A stretch of 64,000 nt of DNA from Archivesica marissinica. Its lineage: Eukaryota > Mollusca > Bivalvia > Venerida > Vesicomyidae. This document shows, in pieces, positions 41,316 through 52,553 of the stretch. The DNA lies in contig CM026394.1 of NCBI GenBank assembly GCA_014843695.1, positions 40,284,368 through 40,348,367 on the forward strand. The letters run 5' to 3'. Both the position numbers and the translations under genes were made by a program. The stretch's first letter is position 1; each line of letters starts with the position of its first letter. The notes beneath the pieces are model-generated. The model worked only from the letters and a program-made list of their open reading frames with translations. It made no database searches and was not told the DNA's origin.

Positions 41316-42074
41316 ATGGCTACAACTAGGAGTGCTAATAAGGAAACTGAGGGGCCGGTTCACCCCGAATTGCAGACAACAGGTGATGAGATATGGGACA
41401 AATTAATGAGACTTCCCTTCTTTAATCAGGCAAATCTGGAACGTCAGGGTGAGATTTATGAGAAAGAAAGGGAAGAAGTAAAACAAAGAGAAGAAAGAGA
41501 GAGAGAGAAAGAGAGAGGGAAAGAGAAGAAAGAGAGAGAGAAAGAGAGAGAGAAAGAGAGAGGGAAGAAGTAAAACAAAGAGGGGAAAGAGAAGAGAAAG
41601 AAAGGGACAGGGAGGAAAGAATGCAAAGGGAGAAAATGCAGATGGAGATTCGCCTGAGAGAAATCCAGAGAGATCAGGAATCTCAGCAAAATAACCCCCT
41701 CCATACAGATAATAGGCCCTCTAAGACAAACATTTCTGTTCCTATTTGGACCCAGACTATGAGGCCAGATAAATTCTTCGCAACATGTGAGAGACTGTTC
41801 GAAGCGAGCCAGGTCGCCAAACAAACATGGGTGGGCCATATTATAGACAAGTTGTCCGACAAGGCCAGAAATATATATGCCACTCTTCCTGTCCAAGACG
41901 CTAATAATTACGATACCCTCAAGGCCGCCATCTTAGATGAATATAGACTCTCACCCACTGTATATAGAAAGAATTTCTTCTCTTGGGTAAAGAAACCTCA
42001 GCAGACATATTCCGAATTCATTAAGGAATTAAGGGAGCAAATGACTCTATGGACGGAGAACAATGATCCGAGCG
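41316..42074 (+). CDS. Gag of retrotransposon 2, frameshifted in a GA-rich coiled-coil, cut by the gap
   Basis: Starts MATTRSANKETEGPVHPELQ. At residues 45-86 it is almost purely E, K and R, encoded by a (gaga)-rich stretch. That frame stops at 41571-41573, and the neighbouring frame continues in the same charged pattern and then from 41621 with MQREKMQMEIRLREIQRDQE. The capsid-like part MRPDKFFATCERLFEASQVA, LSDKARNIYATLP and FSWVKKPQQTYSEFIKELR follows until the Ns. The frame change lies in slippage-prone GA repeats and could be a mutation or a sequencing error. Confidence 0.8.
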
Positions 42075-43074
42075 NNNNNNNNNNNNNNNNNNNNNNNNNN
42101 NNNNNNNNNNNNNNNNNNNNNNNNNNNNNNNNNNNNNNNNNNNNNNNNNNNNNNNNNNNNNNNNNNNNNNNNNNNNNNNNNNNNNNNNNNNNNNNNNNNN
42201 NNNNNNNNNNNNNNNNNNNNNNNNNNNNNNNNNNNNNNNNNNNNNNNNNNNNNNNNNNNNNNNNNNNNNNNNNNNNNNNNNNNNNNNNNNNNNNNNNNNN
42301 NNNNNNNNNNNNNNNNNNNNNNNNNNNNNNNNNNNNNNNNNNNNNNNNNNNNNNNNNNNNNNNNNNNNNNNNNNNNNNNNNNNNNNNNNNNNNNNNNNNN
42401 NNNNNNNNNNNNNNNNNNNNNNNNNNNNNNNNNNNNNNNNNNNNNNNNNNNNNNNNNNNNNNNNNNNNNNNNNNNNNNNNNNNNNNNNNNNNNNNNNNNN
42501 NNNNNNNNNNNNNNNNNNNNNNNNNNNNNNNNNNNNNNNNNNNNNNNNNNNNNNNNNNNNNNNNNNNNNNNNNNNNNNNNNNNNNNNNNNNNNNNNNNNN
42601 NNNNNNNNNNNNNNNNNNNNNNNNNNNNNNNNNNNNNNNNNNNNNNNNNNNNNNNNNNNNNNNNNNNNNNNNNNNNNNNNNNNNNNNNNNNNNNNNNNNN
42701 NNNNNNNNNNNNNNNNNNNNNNNNNNNNNNNNNNNNNNNNNNNNNNNNNNNNNNNNNNNNNNNNNNNNNNNNNNNNNNNNNNNNNNNNNNNNNNNNNNNN
42801 NNNNNNNNNNNNNNNNNNNNNNNNNNNNNNNNNNNNNNNNNNNNNNNNNNNNNNNNNNNNNNNNNNNNNNNNNNNNNNNNNNNNNNNNNNNNNNNNNNNN
42901 NNNNNNNNNNNNNNNNNNNNNNNNNNNNNNNNNNNNNNNNNNNNNNNNNNNNNNNNNNNNNNNNNNNNNNNNNNNNNNNNNNNNNNNNNNNNNNNNNNNN
43001 NNNNNNNNNNNNNNNNNNNNNNNNNNNNNNNNNNNNNNNNNNNNNNNNNNNNNNNNNNNNNNNNNNNNNNNNNN
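42075..43074. other. Assembly gap, 1000 N
   Basis: Exactly 1000 undetermined bases, the usual placeholder for a gap of unknown length. It falls in the pol gene, so protease and reverse transcriptase of retrotransposon 2 are not visible. The apparently continuous frame across it has no meaning. Confidence 0.98.
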
Positions 43075-43339
43075 TATTCCACGAGAGAAAAACTACTCTA
43101 CAATAGAGAAGGAATTATTAGCTATAGTGGCCGGTATCGAACATTTTCGCATATATGTAAGCACAAGCAAAACAATAATTAATTCAGATCATAATCCCCT
43201 TGTATGGTTAAGTAGGTCGAAAACGTCCAATCAACGCCTCTTAAGATGGGCACTGTGTCTCTCAGAATTTAATCTGACCATTAAACATATCAAAGGGACT
43301 CAAAATGTTCTAGCAGACTTTCTCAGTAGAGTTCAATGA
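43075..43339 (+). CDS. Pol C-terminus of retrotransposon 2: Ty3-type RNase H, then stop
   Basis: Reads NYSTIEKELLAIVAGIEHFR, then IINSDHNPLVWLSR with a catalytic aspartate, LSEFNLTIKHIKGTQNVLAD and FLSRVQ followed by TGA. Ty3-type RNase H normally continues into a linker and integrase. Here the frame closes at the LSR motif and the 3' LTR begins 225 bases later. Confidence 0.88.
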
Positions 43340-43563
43340 CTGTGATGTTTGACTTAGAAAATGTACTTGGTATTATTTCAGTTGTTCAGTAAATAGTTAT
43401 TGCCTCTATGATTAGAATGTTGGTACCTAGCGAAAGAAATGCTATTTTAGGACATATGATGTATTGATATTATGATTGTTTTCTACTGTATATTCAAAGG
43501 AATGAAGATTTGTAAATCGGCCGATAGCGGGCGATGTCAAACTTCTCCCCGGGTAGGGAGGAT

Positions 43564-44592
43564 TGTGCAAAACCCCAATTTGCACGAAATGTTTATTATT
43601 GTTATATATAAATAGTAATGTATTATATAAATACATTAAACTGTTTCTATATATGGCCAAATGTTTACCATGTAATATATATATATTTGTATTATGCATA
43701 ATCGTCTGCTATTATTTTCGCGCCTAAAATTATCAATCTCGCTTCGCGCGGGAAATGACTTAAGATGTTAGGCCTAATCTGGTTGCAGGTGTCCAGTTAT
43801 GTAATACAAAGGCACCGAACTGGTTTGATGGTGTAATATTAGATAACAGGCCGTGGTTGCAGGTGTCCAGTTATGTAATATAAAGGCACCGAACTGGTTT
43901 GATGGTGTAATATTAGATAACATAACAGATGTTTAGGAATAACAGATGTTTTAGGAATTGTTATATCATATATACACTGATTCAATCATGTATATAAGAA
44001 ATGGATTTTATTAACATAAATCAGACACACTAGAGCCTAACTCCAGGAGCGAGAAAGGTCGTGATCTCAATCTAGTATATAGAACATATAAACTGTATTT
44101 ATGATACTTAGATATTATGGACATTATAAGAAATATAACTTATAAAGATTTGTCGAATAATTAAATTGTTCAGCCATAGAAGAAACATAGAGTTTCGGCG
44201 AACCATATAGAAGGTGATTAAAAGTTAATCTAATCAGAAACAGTGATTAGATTATAGTGATATTGAGTAATGACGGATTAGAAAGATTGGATGTTAAATA
44301 TACTGTGTAAGCGCATAGTCGGCTCACACAAATGGATTGTTAAATAAGCTTTTAATGATACGATGTATATATATATAGATCACTGATTATATATATATGG
44401 ATATTTCTGATGCCAATTTAAACAAGATATTATATAGAAGAAATGTAATACTGTGTTGAGTTATCATTAATACATATAATAACGAAGAAACCCCCTAGAC
44501 AACTCCAGCGAGTCTACAATAGGATAGACCCTGGTAAGAGCCGTAGCAACCGAGACATATTATTACGAGAAGAAAAAGGAGAGTTTGCGACA
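43564..44592 (+). repeat. 3' LTR of retrotransposon 2
   Basis: Same as the 5' LTR except for loss of 16 bases in the first repeat copy ('aatctggttgcaggtgtcc' junction near 43780), about five single-base differences and a one-base indel near the end. Confidence 0.92.
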
Positions 44593-44729
44593 CTACTCAT
44601 TTAATATTATATTTGTTGTTTGTTGTTGTATGGTTTTCAATGTCGCACTAACCGTTTGTTTAATCATATTGTATTGCAAAGCAAGAGTAAATTTGTCATA
44701 AAAACAGCTACAATACATAGTACATGAGA

Positions 44730-45870
44730 GAGAGGGGGGAGGGGGTGGAAAGGGGGAGTGAGGAGAGAGAGGTTATGCAGGAGAGAGGAGCGAGAAAGAA
44801 GAGATGGGTATAGAGAGACGAGAGAGAGGGGGAGATAGAGAGGGCAAGGGTACAGGAGAGAGAGCGAGAGAGCGGTGGGTATAGAGAGACGGAGAGAGAA
44901 GGGGATAGAGAGGCAGAGGATGCAGGAAAGGGAGCGAGAAACAGAGGTGGGTATAGAGAGACGGAGAGAGAGGGGGGATAGAGAGGGCAGAGGTATGCAG
45001 GAGAGAGGAGCGAGAAACAGAGGTGGGTATAGAGAGACGAGAAGAGAGGGGGGATAGAGAGGGCAGAGGGTATGCAGGAGAGAGGAGCGAGAAACAGAGG
45101 TGGGTATAGAGACTGAGAGAGAGAGGGGGGTAGAGAGGCAGAGGTATGCAGAGAGAGGAGCGAGAAACAGAGGTGGGTATAGAGAGACGAGAGAGAAGGG
45201 GGATAGAGAGGCAGAGGTATCAGGAGAGAGGAGCGAGAAAGAGAGGTGGGTATAAGAGACGGAGAGAGAGAGGGGGATAGAAGGGCAGAGGGTATACAGA
45301 GAGAGGCTCGGAAGAGAGGTGGGTATAGAGAGACCAGAGAGAGAGGGGATAGAGAGGGCAGAGGGTATCAGGAGAGAGGAGCGAGAAACAGAGGTGGGTA
45401 TAGAGAGACGGAGAGAGAGGGCAGATGGTATGCAGGAGAGAGGAGCGAGAAACAGAGGTGGGTATAGAGAGACTGAGAGAGAGGAGGGGGATAGAGGGGC
45501 AGAGGGTATGACAGGAATAAGAGCGAGAAAGAGGTGGGTATAGAGAGACGGAGAGAAGGGGAAGATAGAGGGCAGAGGTATGCAGGATAGAGGAGCGAGA
45601 ACAAGAGGTGGGTATAGAGAGACGAGAGAGAGAGAGGGGGTAGAGAGGGCATAGGGTATGCAGGAGAGAGGACGAAAAGAGAGGTGGGTATAGAGAGACG
45701 GAGAGAGAGAGGGGATAGAGAGGGCATGCAGGAGAGAGGAGCGAGAAAGAGAGACGGAGAGAGAGAGGGAGATAGAGGAGAGAGAGTGGGGGCATGTGGA
45801 CGAGAGGGGAGATGCGGGAGATAGGGGGTAGAGAGTGGGGGCATGGGGACGAGAGGGGAGGGAGGGACGG
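44730..45870. repeat. GA-rich minisatellite, about 76-80 bp unit, about 14 copies
   Basis: Unit 'ggtgggtatagagagacgga', 'gagagaggggggatagagag', 'ggcagaggtatgcaggagag' and 'aggagcgagaaacaga', with many small indels. The plus strand is almost all purine. Its minus strand gives a long S/P/L-rich open frame (44664-45884) that is an artefact. Confidence 0.9.
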
Positions 45871-45889
45871 TGTAAATCACCCACACAAT

Positions 45890-46370
45890 CACGATTCTGT
45901 CAAGGATCCCAACGATTGCGCATTATTTATGGATTGATGCCCTACCTTAATGTATTCGTTTGGCAAATATTTTATCTTATATATAGATACACGTGTTGTT
46001 GATAGATACATATGTTGTTCATAGATACACATGTGTTATATAAATAGATACTTAAGAATAAATCGGATAGCTAATATAGCACTATATTTCCTGCGTTATA
46101 GAATATCTATTAGTTTGCGACGGTGAGGCGTGTAGCCATGGTGACATTTAATTACTCAGAATCTCCAAATCTCCCATACATCTAGGGGGTTCGGGGGAAT
46201 TTCCCCTGAACATGTTAATTTTCTAGGCCGCAATTGGTACAATGTGAGAGAGTTTCTGACTGTCTAAATGAGTAAAAATCCAAACCAAGTACATGTCCAA
46301 ATCCACCAACTCACTTTTATATTGAATATTTGGTGGTTTTATACTTTTTATTTCAGAACTTTGTAGTATA
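45890..46370. other. No element recognised
   Basis: Unremarkable sequence with short repeats 'gatacacatgttgttgatag'. The phrase 'atctagggggttcgggggaa' resembles the interior of MITE M5. Confidence 0.35.
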
Positions 46371-46374
46371 CAGA

Positions 46375-46535
46375 GTCTCCTCTGGTTCTTTTACGTGCAC
46401 GGTGTAAAGCACCGACATGAGACCTCGGTTTAACGTCCCATCTGAAAGACTGTTAATTTTATTAGGGGCAGATGGGGGATCGAACCTGCGATCCCTGGAT
46501 TACCAGTCCAGCGTGTTACCACTGGACTACAGATC
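46375..46535 (-). repeat. SINE family B, truncated to its tRNA-proximal half
   Basis: From 'gagtctcctctggttctttt' to the tRNA-like head 'ctggactacagatccgtctg'; the distal body is missing. Confidence 0.85.
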
Positions 46536-46679
46536 CGTCTGTGTGTGTCAAACAAAAACAATTAGTACATTGGTTGCGATGTTCTCCTTCTTGTGTTCGA
46601 GCTCCACGCCGAGTGCCTATGCTCATGTATATTATGGTCGTATCCAACTGTGTGTATGTATATGATATAAGTCGAACAC

Positions 46680-46915
46680 GATCCAATATGTAAAATATTG
46701 GACCGTAAGACGGTACCAATATTTTACATATTGGATCCATTTGAGGCTTATATCTTACTTAATAACAAGATCCTATATACTAATTAAAATTGTTAATTTC
46801 GTACATGTACGTACGCGTAGTATTAAATATAATACTCTGGCCTTTTGACACCAGTCCAATATTAATAATAATGGACTGCAAGTACAAAGGTATGACGTCA
46901 CGACAGTGTTTATTA
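46680..46915 (-). repeat. Dispersed family F, copy 3, with hairpin
   Basis: Reverse copy containing 'gtgacgtcatacctttgtac' when read on the minus strand. One end is a hairpin, 'gatccaatatgtaaaatatt' against 'aatattttacatattggatc' (46680-46738). Followed by a SINE A tail (46915-46978). Confidence 0.75.
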
Positions 46916-46978
46916 CAAGTTGAAGTTGAAATAACTTGTTTCGCAATCGAGCTCAAATAAATGTGTATAAACTAAACT
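46915..46978 (+). repeat. SINE family A tail fragment
   Basis: 'gaaataacttgtttcgcaat', 'cgagctcaaataaatgtgta' and 'taaactaa'. No tRNA head present. Confidence 0.7.
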
Positions 46979-47071
46979 AAAATTAGAGGCAAACAACAAA
47001 CGCAACGAGGTCTACCTTTACCCCGAATGTTGATGCTTGACACCGTATATGTAAACTGTATGTTCTACCAC

Positions 47072-47337
47072 CAGTACCGTAGCCAGAGGCAAATTTCAAC
47101 CGAGGCAATCTAGGGGGTCCCGGGGTATGTTCCCCCTTAACATTGTTCGGGCATAGAAGCGATTTCCTGCGTTTTCTGATTTAATGAGTTTAGACGTATA
47201 ATTATGTACTGTCAACATTTTATACAGCAAAGGGATATTGTTTGCATTTTATTTATTTATTTTTTCCTTTTGTTTTTGCTTTGGAAATTTTAACCGAGGC
47301 AGCTGCCTCGATGTGCCTCAGTGTGGCTACGGGCCTG
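47072..47337 (+). mobile_element. MITE M5 copy 2
   Basis: Ends cagtaccgtagccagag and tgtggctacgggcctg form inverted repeats, flanked by ACCAC on both sides (5-bp duplication). Near the right end is an almost perfect palindrome 'ccgaggcagctgcctcga'. The interior phrase 'atctagggggtcccggggta' is shared with 61457-61737. Confidence 0.85.
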
Positions 47338-47339
47338 AC

Positions 47340-48745
47340 CACCAAAGAGTGTTCGACGACACATCTAACCCGGATGTTTCTGTACAGCGCATTAACGGGT
47401 TGCTATATATATATAGACGGACAGAAATAGCTCGGAGGTAATCAATTATTGATGTTATGAATCGTGATAACAGTGTCATGCAGAACGCACGTTGTTCAAA
47501 TAGAATGAACACCGGTGACATCTGTAGGCAATGACAACATATCTATATATAGCACCAAAATTACCACGGGGAAAACCTACGATACCAAAAATAGTCAATC
47601 AAGAGTGCAGAAATATTTCACAAGTCAGAGGGTGTTAAGTTGTTAACTACTAGCAGGATATATAATTATATATTAACGGAAGTAAATATGACAACAGGTA
47701 TTATAACATTATGCTATCTGACTCTTACTTTACCTTGTATTGACATATTATTAATATATCCCGGCGTGACGAGTTTTCGCCTAACTGTGGGAATAGCAAG
47801 ACGCGAGAGATCACGCAATATTTCACGCTCCAGTTACCGGAATTATAAACAAACATACCGTGTGTACTTCCAATCTATTTCTAACTGATCATAATATATC
47901 AGACAAGGTAAATTAGCGGTGAAAACTTTAAACCTACCGCAGTTTTCACTAATTTCACTATATCCGTTTTATGTCACCATATAAATATCATTTTTTAAAG
48001 AAATTGGCAATTTTTTCTCCAAAATGACATATGCATCGTCTGCCACGCCAATATATTTACGAATAAAAATGTCATAGTCTCACTGCTCCGTGTTTACGAG
48101 TTCTGTACGTTATTACACAAAAGGGGTCCTTATGCATACTATCGATTTTCACCGTTTTTCGCCTTCAGGTTCATGTGTTTTCACAGAGATTCTCCAACTG
48201 ATATACATGGTTGTGTAAACCTAGTTATTCTCTGTTAGGCACCGTGTGATGTGTTCGATGGATGGGTCCAGTTACGGTTCTGCACCCAGTCAGAGTAATT
48301 AGGAGGGGCGACGACTTCTTATGCCCCGTGTGTTTGTCTAAGTTAAACTAAATTAGTGTTTTAGATACAGTATATAGACAAAATGCTCTCCAACAAATGA
48401 ATTTTGAGTGAACATGATAAATTAAGCCTATTATTAAAGTAAGTGTTCCTTATTTATATTGGTTTGCTAAAATAAACTGTTGCTTACATACTAATGCTCG
48501 CTCTGTAGGCAATTTCCACAGTTGTGACGTCATTCCGGATTACTGAGAATGAGGTACCGCTATTTTGTCAACTTTTCTCAATAAGTAAACAATCTGTTTT
48601 CTTCGATATTTTGGGGAATGAAAGGTAAAATATTGTTTATTTGGTGACATAAAATTGTTTGCAGTGTATGACAATTCTAAACCTATAGGAGTCCGTTATG
48701 TACTACGTCGTCGAAAACCAGTAACACCGGGATACAAATTAATAC
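47340..48745. other. Intergenic, no gene supported
   Basis: About 1.4 kb of mostly unique sequence. Small open frames (for example 47640-47888) show no domain, splice signal or repeat relation. Confidence 0.4.
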
Positions 48746-48749
48746 CCGT

Positions 48750-48990
48750 TTAACTCTTTCAGCGCCGAATACATTCAGAGCATGTGCACACAATACCGGT
48801 CACAATCGGCCGCGGCGTAACGCTGCGTCAGGATCTATGTTGTTTCCTATTCAGACATGTGCTTCAGCTCCACTACCGGAAAAGCAATCAGCATATAGCC
48901 TGATCAGGCGGCACGTTCTGTTCTGTCTGATCGGGTTCTCTGCTTGTTGCAATGTCGCTTTTATGCGACATTGGCGGTGAAAGAGTTTAA
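48750..48990. mobile_element. MITE M2, TTAA-flanked
   Basis: 241 bp with inverted ends ttaactctttcagcgcc and ggcggtgaaagagtttaa between TTAA duplications. Contains smaller internal inverted segments ('aatgtcgcttttatgcgacatt' hairpin near 48950). Non-coding, piggyBac/Kolobok style. Confidence 0.8.
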
Positions 48991-49153
48991 TTGTGGAAAA
49001 CAATCAATTATCAAGTTCTAAGTCCTCTGGGTAGGGATGGCGGATCGCCCTCGGTTCTTGACTGGTGGGTGTCGCGAGGCGCTGCTCCAGGGATTTGATA
49101 TACGTTCAAAGCAGGCTTGGGAATGTAGAATTGCAAAAAAGACAATTTAAATA

Positions 49154-49331
49154 CAGTCAAACCTGTGTTAGTGGTCACCTCCATTTAGCAGCCAACCTGT
49201 ATTAAGCAGCCAGTTTCCAGATTCCCAATATGTTGTTTTATTATACAGTTTACCTCTATTAAGTAGCCACCTGTGCTAAGCAGCCATTTTCTGGAATCCC
49301 CTGTGTTGGCTGCTTAAGACAGGTTTGACTG
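49154..49331. mobile_element. MITE M4, best copy
   Basis: Between TA dinucleotides, with inverted ends CAGTCAAACCTGTGTTAG and CTTAAGACAGGTTTGACTG. The interior repeats 'ttaagcagccaacctgta'. Pogo/Tigger-like ends. Copies also at 11045, 16747, 49639, 54196 and 60625. Confidence 0.85.
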
Positions 49332-49638
49332 TACATCCAGATAGTCGCTCCTCTACAATTTGTTTCCCTTCTCTTGGTGTTTTGTACTAATTACTAATAA
49401 TATAATTATGCTGCTATATGTGTGATGGGACTTAAAATGATACGTATGTACATATGATAATGCTAATTCTGTTTGCTTCATATAAACATTATACATGTAT
49501 GAAATATAAGTTATTAGTATATATTAACTTAGAAATAACTTCTACGCCGTTGATATTCCAATAGCACCCGTCTAATGCATAAAACGTCACGTCCGTTCCT
49601 TGAGAAATGGCAGCTGCAGTACCTTGTATATTTATATA

Positions 49639-49799
49639 CAGTCAAACCTGTGTTAGTGGTCACCTCCATTAAGCAGCCAACCTGTATTGAGCAGCCAGTT
49701 TCTAAATTCCCAATATGCTGTTTTACTATACATTTCACCTCTATTAAGCAGCCACCTTCTTTGATTCCCTTGGCTGGTTGCTTAAGACAGGTTTCACTG
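49639..49799. mobile_element. MITE M4 copy
   Basis: Same ends as 49154-49331 ('cagtcaaacctgtgttagtg' and 'gcttaagacaggtttcactg'), TA on both sides, only 300 bases from the previous copy. Confidence 0.85.
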
Positions 49800-50047
49800 T
49801 AGTACAATCGACGTTTTTTATCATTTTTAAAACAAGGCTTTTATCGTAAAGTTTGTTGATATTTGAACACAGTGAAGTTCAGGTTATTCATTAAAATCGA
49901 AAATCGCCGCGTACAATGGTACGGCGTAAGACGAGAGTCAGGCCAATGGTCGAGTTGATTCTATGGTATGGGTTAAGCGTGTGCACATGTATATTAGTCA
50001 TAGTTACATGGGGTGTATATATACAATCGGCTGCGTATACAGCTAAT

Positions 50048-51241
50048 GACCCGTTCCCACTGCCGATCAGATCAACTCGATCGTCCCGACCGTCCATATT
50101 CCCTGACCAAATCCCACCAACTGCTTGATGAGTCTTGTACACGACTTCTTCCCGACCGCTACCCGATGGTACACGACCCCCACGCGACCATTCCCTACTC
50201 CTCCCCCACCCCTGACAACCACTACGATCTATACTATCATCCCGACACATGCACGATCTCTACTCGACCATTCCCTACTCCTCCCCCCTCCCCGACAACC
50301 ACTACGATATATACTATCATCCCGACACATGCACGATCTCTACTCGACCATTCCCTACTCCTCCCCCCTCCCCGACAACCACTACGATATATACTATCAT
50401 CCCGACACATGCACGATCTCTACTCGACCATTCACTACTCCTCCCCCGCCCCCCCCCCCCCCCCCGACAACCACTACGATATATACTACATCTCCGACAC
50501 ATCACGATCTCTACTCGACCATTCACTACTCCTCCCCCGACCCCCCCCCCCCCCGACAACCACTACGATCTATACTATCACCCGACACATGCACGATCTC
50601 TACTCGACCATTCACTACCCTACTCCTCCCCGACCCCCCCCCCCCCCCCCGACAACCACTACGATCTATACTATCATCCCCGACCACATGCACGATCCTA
50701 CTCGACATTCACTAACTCCTCCCCGACCCCCCCCCCCCTCCCCGACAACCACTACGATCTATACTATCCATCCCGACACATGCACGATCTCTACTCGACC
50801 ATATCACATACCTCCTCCCCCCCCCCCCCCCCCCCCCGACAACCACTACGATCTATACTATCATCCCGACACATGCACGATCTCTACTCGACCAACTCGA
50901 TATCTAACCGAGCACGACCGATCTGACCGTTGATCGGGAAGCGATCGGGTATTACTCGAGTAGGTCCAAATGATCGGGTACTGATCCGTAATTTTGTTTT
51001 ATCCCGACACACTATATCTCTACACGATCGTTTCTCTACTAGACCAATACCCGATCGCTTCCCGGTGGCTTCTGGAGCGCTTGGCTTGTTGATCCCTACT
51101 CGATTTTATTTGACATTTAAAACAATTCGGGTAGAAAGCCGAGCAGGGTATACAACCCCGACACTCCCTGTTGAATGAGTCAGACCAGTCCCCGATCGCT
51201 TGATCTGGTTTGATCCGATTTGATTGACAGTGGGAACCCAC
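50048..51241. mobile_element. TIR element M7 carrying a poly-C minisatellite
   Basis: The left end 'gacccgttcccactgccgat' and 'cagatcaac' is mirrored by the right end 'tttgattgacagtgggaacc', giving inverted repeats of about 20 bases with mismatches. The right half shares 'gtagaaagccgagcagggta' and 'gcttggcttgttgatccct' with the reverse-oriented piece at 51527-51722. No transposase. Confidence 0.65.
50185..50905. repeat. 86-90 bp minisatellite with C tracts, about 9 units
   Basis: Unit 'gacaaccactacgatctata', 'ctatcatcccgacacatgca', 'cgatctctactcgaccattc' and 'actactcctccccc', then a C run of 5 to about 19. The C-run length accounts for most unit-to-unit size variation. All open frames here are artefacts. 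Confidence 0.9.
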
Positions 51242-51526
51242 CGTAATACACATGTAGACTGTAAGTATGTACCCGATATCCCCCAGTAGGCATTGCGAAA
51301 TCCGAGCTCGGAGAAATTCCAATTTAGTATTAATGGTATAAGTATATAGTATTTTCTTTTATTATAATTATGAATGCATACATTCCATACATTCCATACA
51401 TGACATGCACATTATTAAACGGGCACAGTATGATATCTTAATAAGCAGTGTACTTTAATAACCGTTACATTTAACAATTCCCCCCCTCTCTCTCTCTCTC
51501 GGTATATACCGTCTCTGGTCTGGGTT

Positions 51527-51722
51527 CCCACCACTGCCGATCAGATCAACTATATAAACCCGCCATAGCAATCCGGGATTGGTCTGATTCGCTCAACAGG
51601 AGTGGTCGGGGTGATCTACCCTGCTCGGCTTTCTACGCGATAATTTTTGGCATGTCAGAAAACTCGGGTAGGGATCAACAAGCCAAGCGCTCGAGTAGCC
51701 ACCGGGAAGCGATCAGGTATTG
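51527..51722. mobile_element. M7 fragment, reverse orientation
   Basis: Starts 'gggttcccaccactgccgat' and reads back through the right-half sequence of M7. A (ct) run and 'ggtatataccgtctctgg' precede it at 51480-51526. A third M7 end lies at 60117-60150. Confidence 0.6.
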
Positions 51723-51782
51723 GACATACACCTTCTCTGTGGCCTAGTGATCGGCTCAAAGTAACCAAATAGGGGAAAAAAG

Positions 51783-52065
51783 ATATGTAGTCCAATGGTA
51801 ACACGCTGGACTGGTAATCCAGGGATCGCAGGTTCGATCCCCCGTCTGACCCTAATACAATTAACTGTATTTCAGCTGAGACGTTAAACCAAGATCTCGT
51901 GTCGGTGCTTTACACCGTGCACGTAAAAGAACCAGAGGAGATTCTGGAATGGGTCTATGTCTGTATCATGCACTATCCTCCAAAATCTAAAATAACTAAT
52001 CTCTTCAGGAGGCGTCGCTCATATTGGCAACCGGTAGCGACGATAAATAAACGTAAAAACACACA
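51783..52065 (+). repeat. SINE family B, full-length, plus orientation
   Basis: tRNA-like head 'tagtccaatggtaacacgct', anticodon arm 'ctggactggtaatccag' and B-box 'ggttcgatccc'. Body to 'ggcaaccggtagcgacgata', then 'aataaacgtaaaa'. The only copy in this orientation. Confidence 0.88.
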
Positions 52066-52120
52066 CACAACCAAATAGGACAATAACGCTTGCCATGTAA
52101 CCTACCCAGTTCGCTGTAGA

Positions 52121-52310
52121 GATATGGCCAAGTGGTTAAGGCGTCCGCCTACGGAACGGGAGGTCGAATGTTAGAACCTCGTTAGAGGTTCGTTCTGATA
52201 TGGCCGGTTGGTGAGCCGCCATCTAGTTAAATAATGGTTACCGATTGCCAACCTGGCGCCTGGCATAGGTATCGGGGAAGTACTGATGTTGATAAAAAGG
52301 TTTCTCATAT
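52121..52310 (+). repeat. SINE family D, copy 2
   Basis: tRNA-like head 'gatatggccaagtggttaag', 'gcgtccgcctacgg' and B-box 'agaggttcgttct', then the shared body 'tgatatggccggttggtga' and 'agttaaataatggttaccga'. Better preserved than 2834-3030. Confidence 0.7.
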
Positions 52311-52344
52311 AACACATTGGAAACATTTTAATCAACATGTAGTT

Positions 52345-52412
52345 TATACAAATTTATTTTAGCTCGATTGCGAAACAAGTTCTTTCAACTTATATTAATC
52401 ACTCTCGAGGGT
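52345..52412 (-). repeat. SINE family A tail fragment
   Basis: 'ttattttagctcgattgcga', 'aacaagttctttcaacttat' and 'attaatcactctcgag', minus orientation. Confidence 0.75.
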
Positions 52413-52553
52413 GATCAATACAAATAACATGTATTTATATATATATATACCATCATTCTAACACTCTACATATATTTATGACTTTTAATGTTGTCATTGC
52501 ATGTAATTGTATAGGTATTATCAATTTATAATGATGATGAGCTATGTAATGCT

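Larger units (their letters stand above)
39803..44592 (+). mobile_element. LTR retrotransposon 2, young, Ty3-type, no integrase seen
   Basis: LTRs at 39803-40847 and 43564-44592 flank a gag-pol region with an assembly gap. A CTAC target duplication lies on both sides (39799-39802 and 44593-44596). The LTRs differ by a 16-base indel and a handful of single-base changes in about 1030 bases, so insertion was recent. Pol ends with RNase H, followed by only about 225 bases before the LTR. Confidence 0.93.

Noticed and set aside
41621..43339. 572-codon single gag-pol frame
   Set aside because: Spans 1000 Ns. The frame agreement across a placeholder gap carries no information.
44664..45884. 406-codon S/P/L-rich protein
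   Set aside because: Minus strand of the GA-rich minisatellite; other minus frames are similarly open.
47640..47888. 82-codon frame with a hydrophobic stretch
   Set aside because: No start context, splice partner, family resemblance or repeat relation.
50013..50933. 306-codon proline-rich protein
   Set aside because: Translation of the poly-C minisatellite; C-run length changes shift the frame between units and three frames are open.
51783..51855. Functional tRNA-Thr gene
   Set aside because: The tRNA-like part is followed by a SINE body found in ten other places, and the acceptor stem is not complete.
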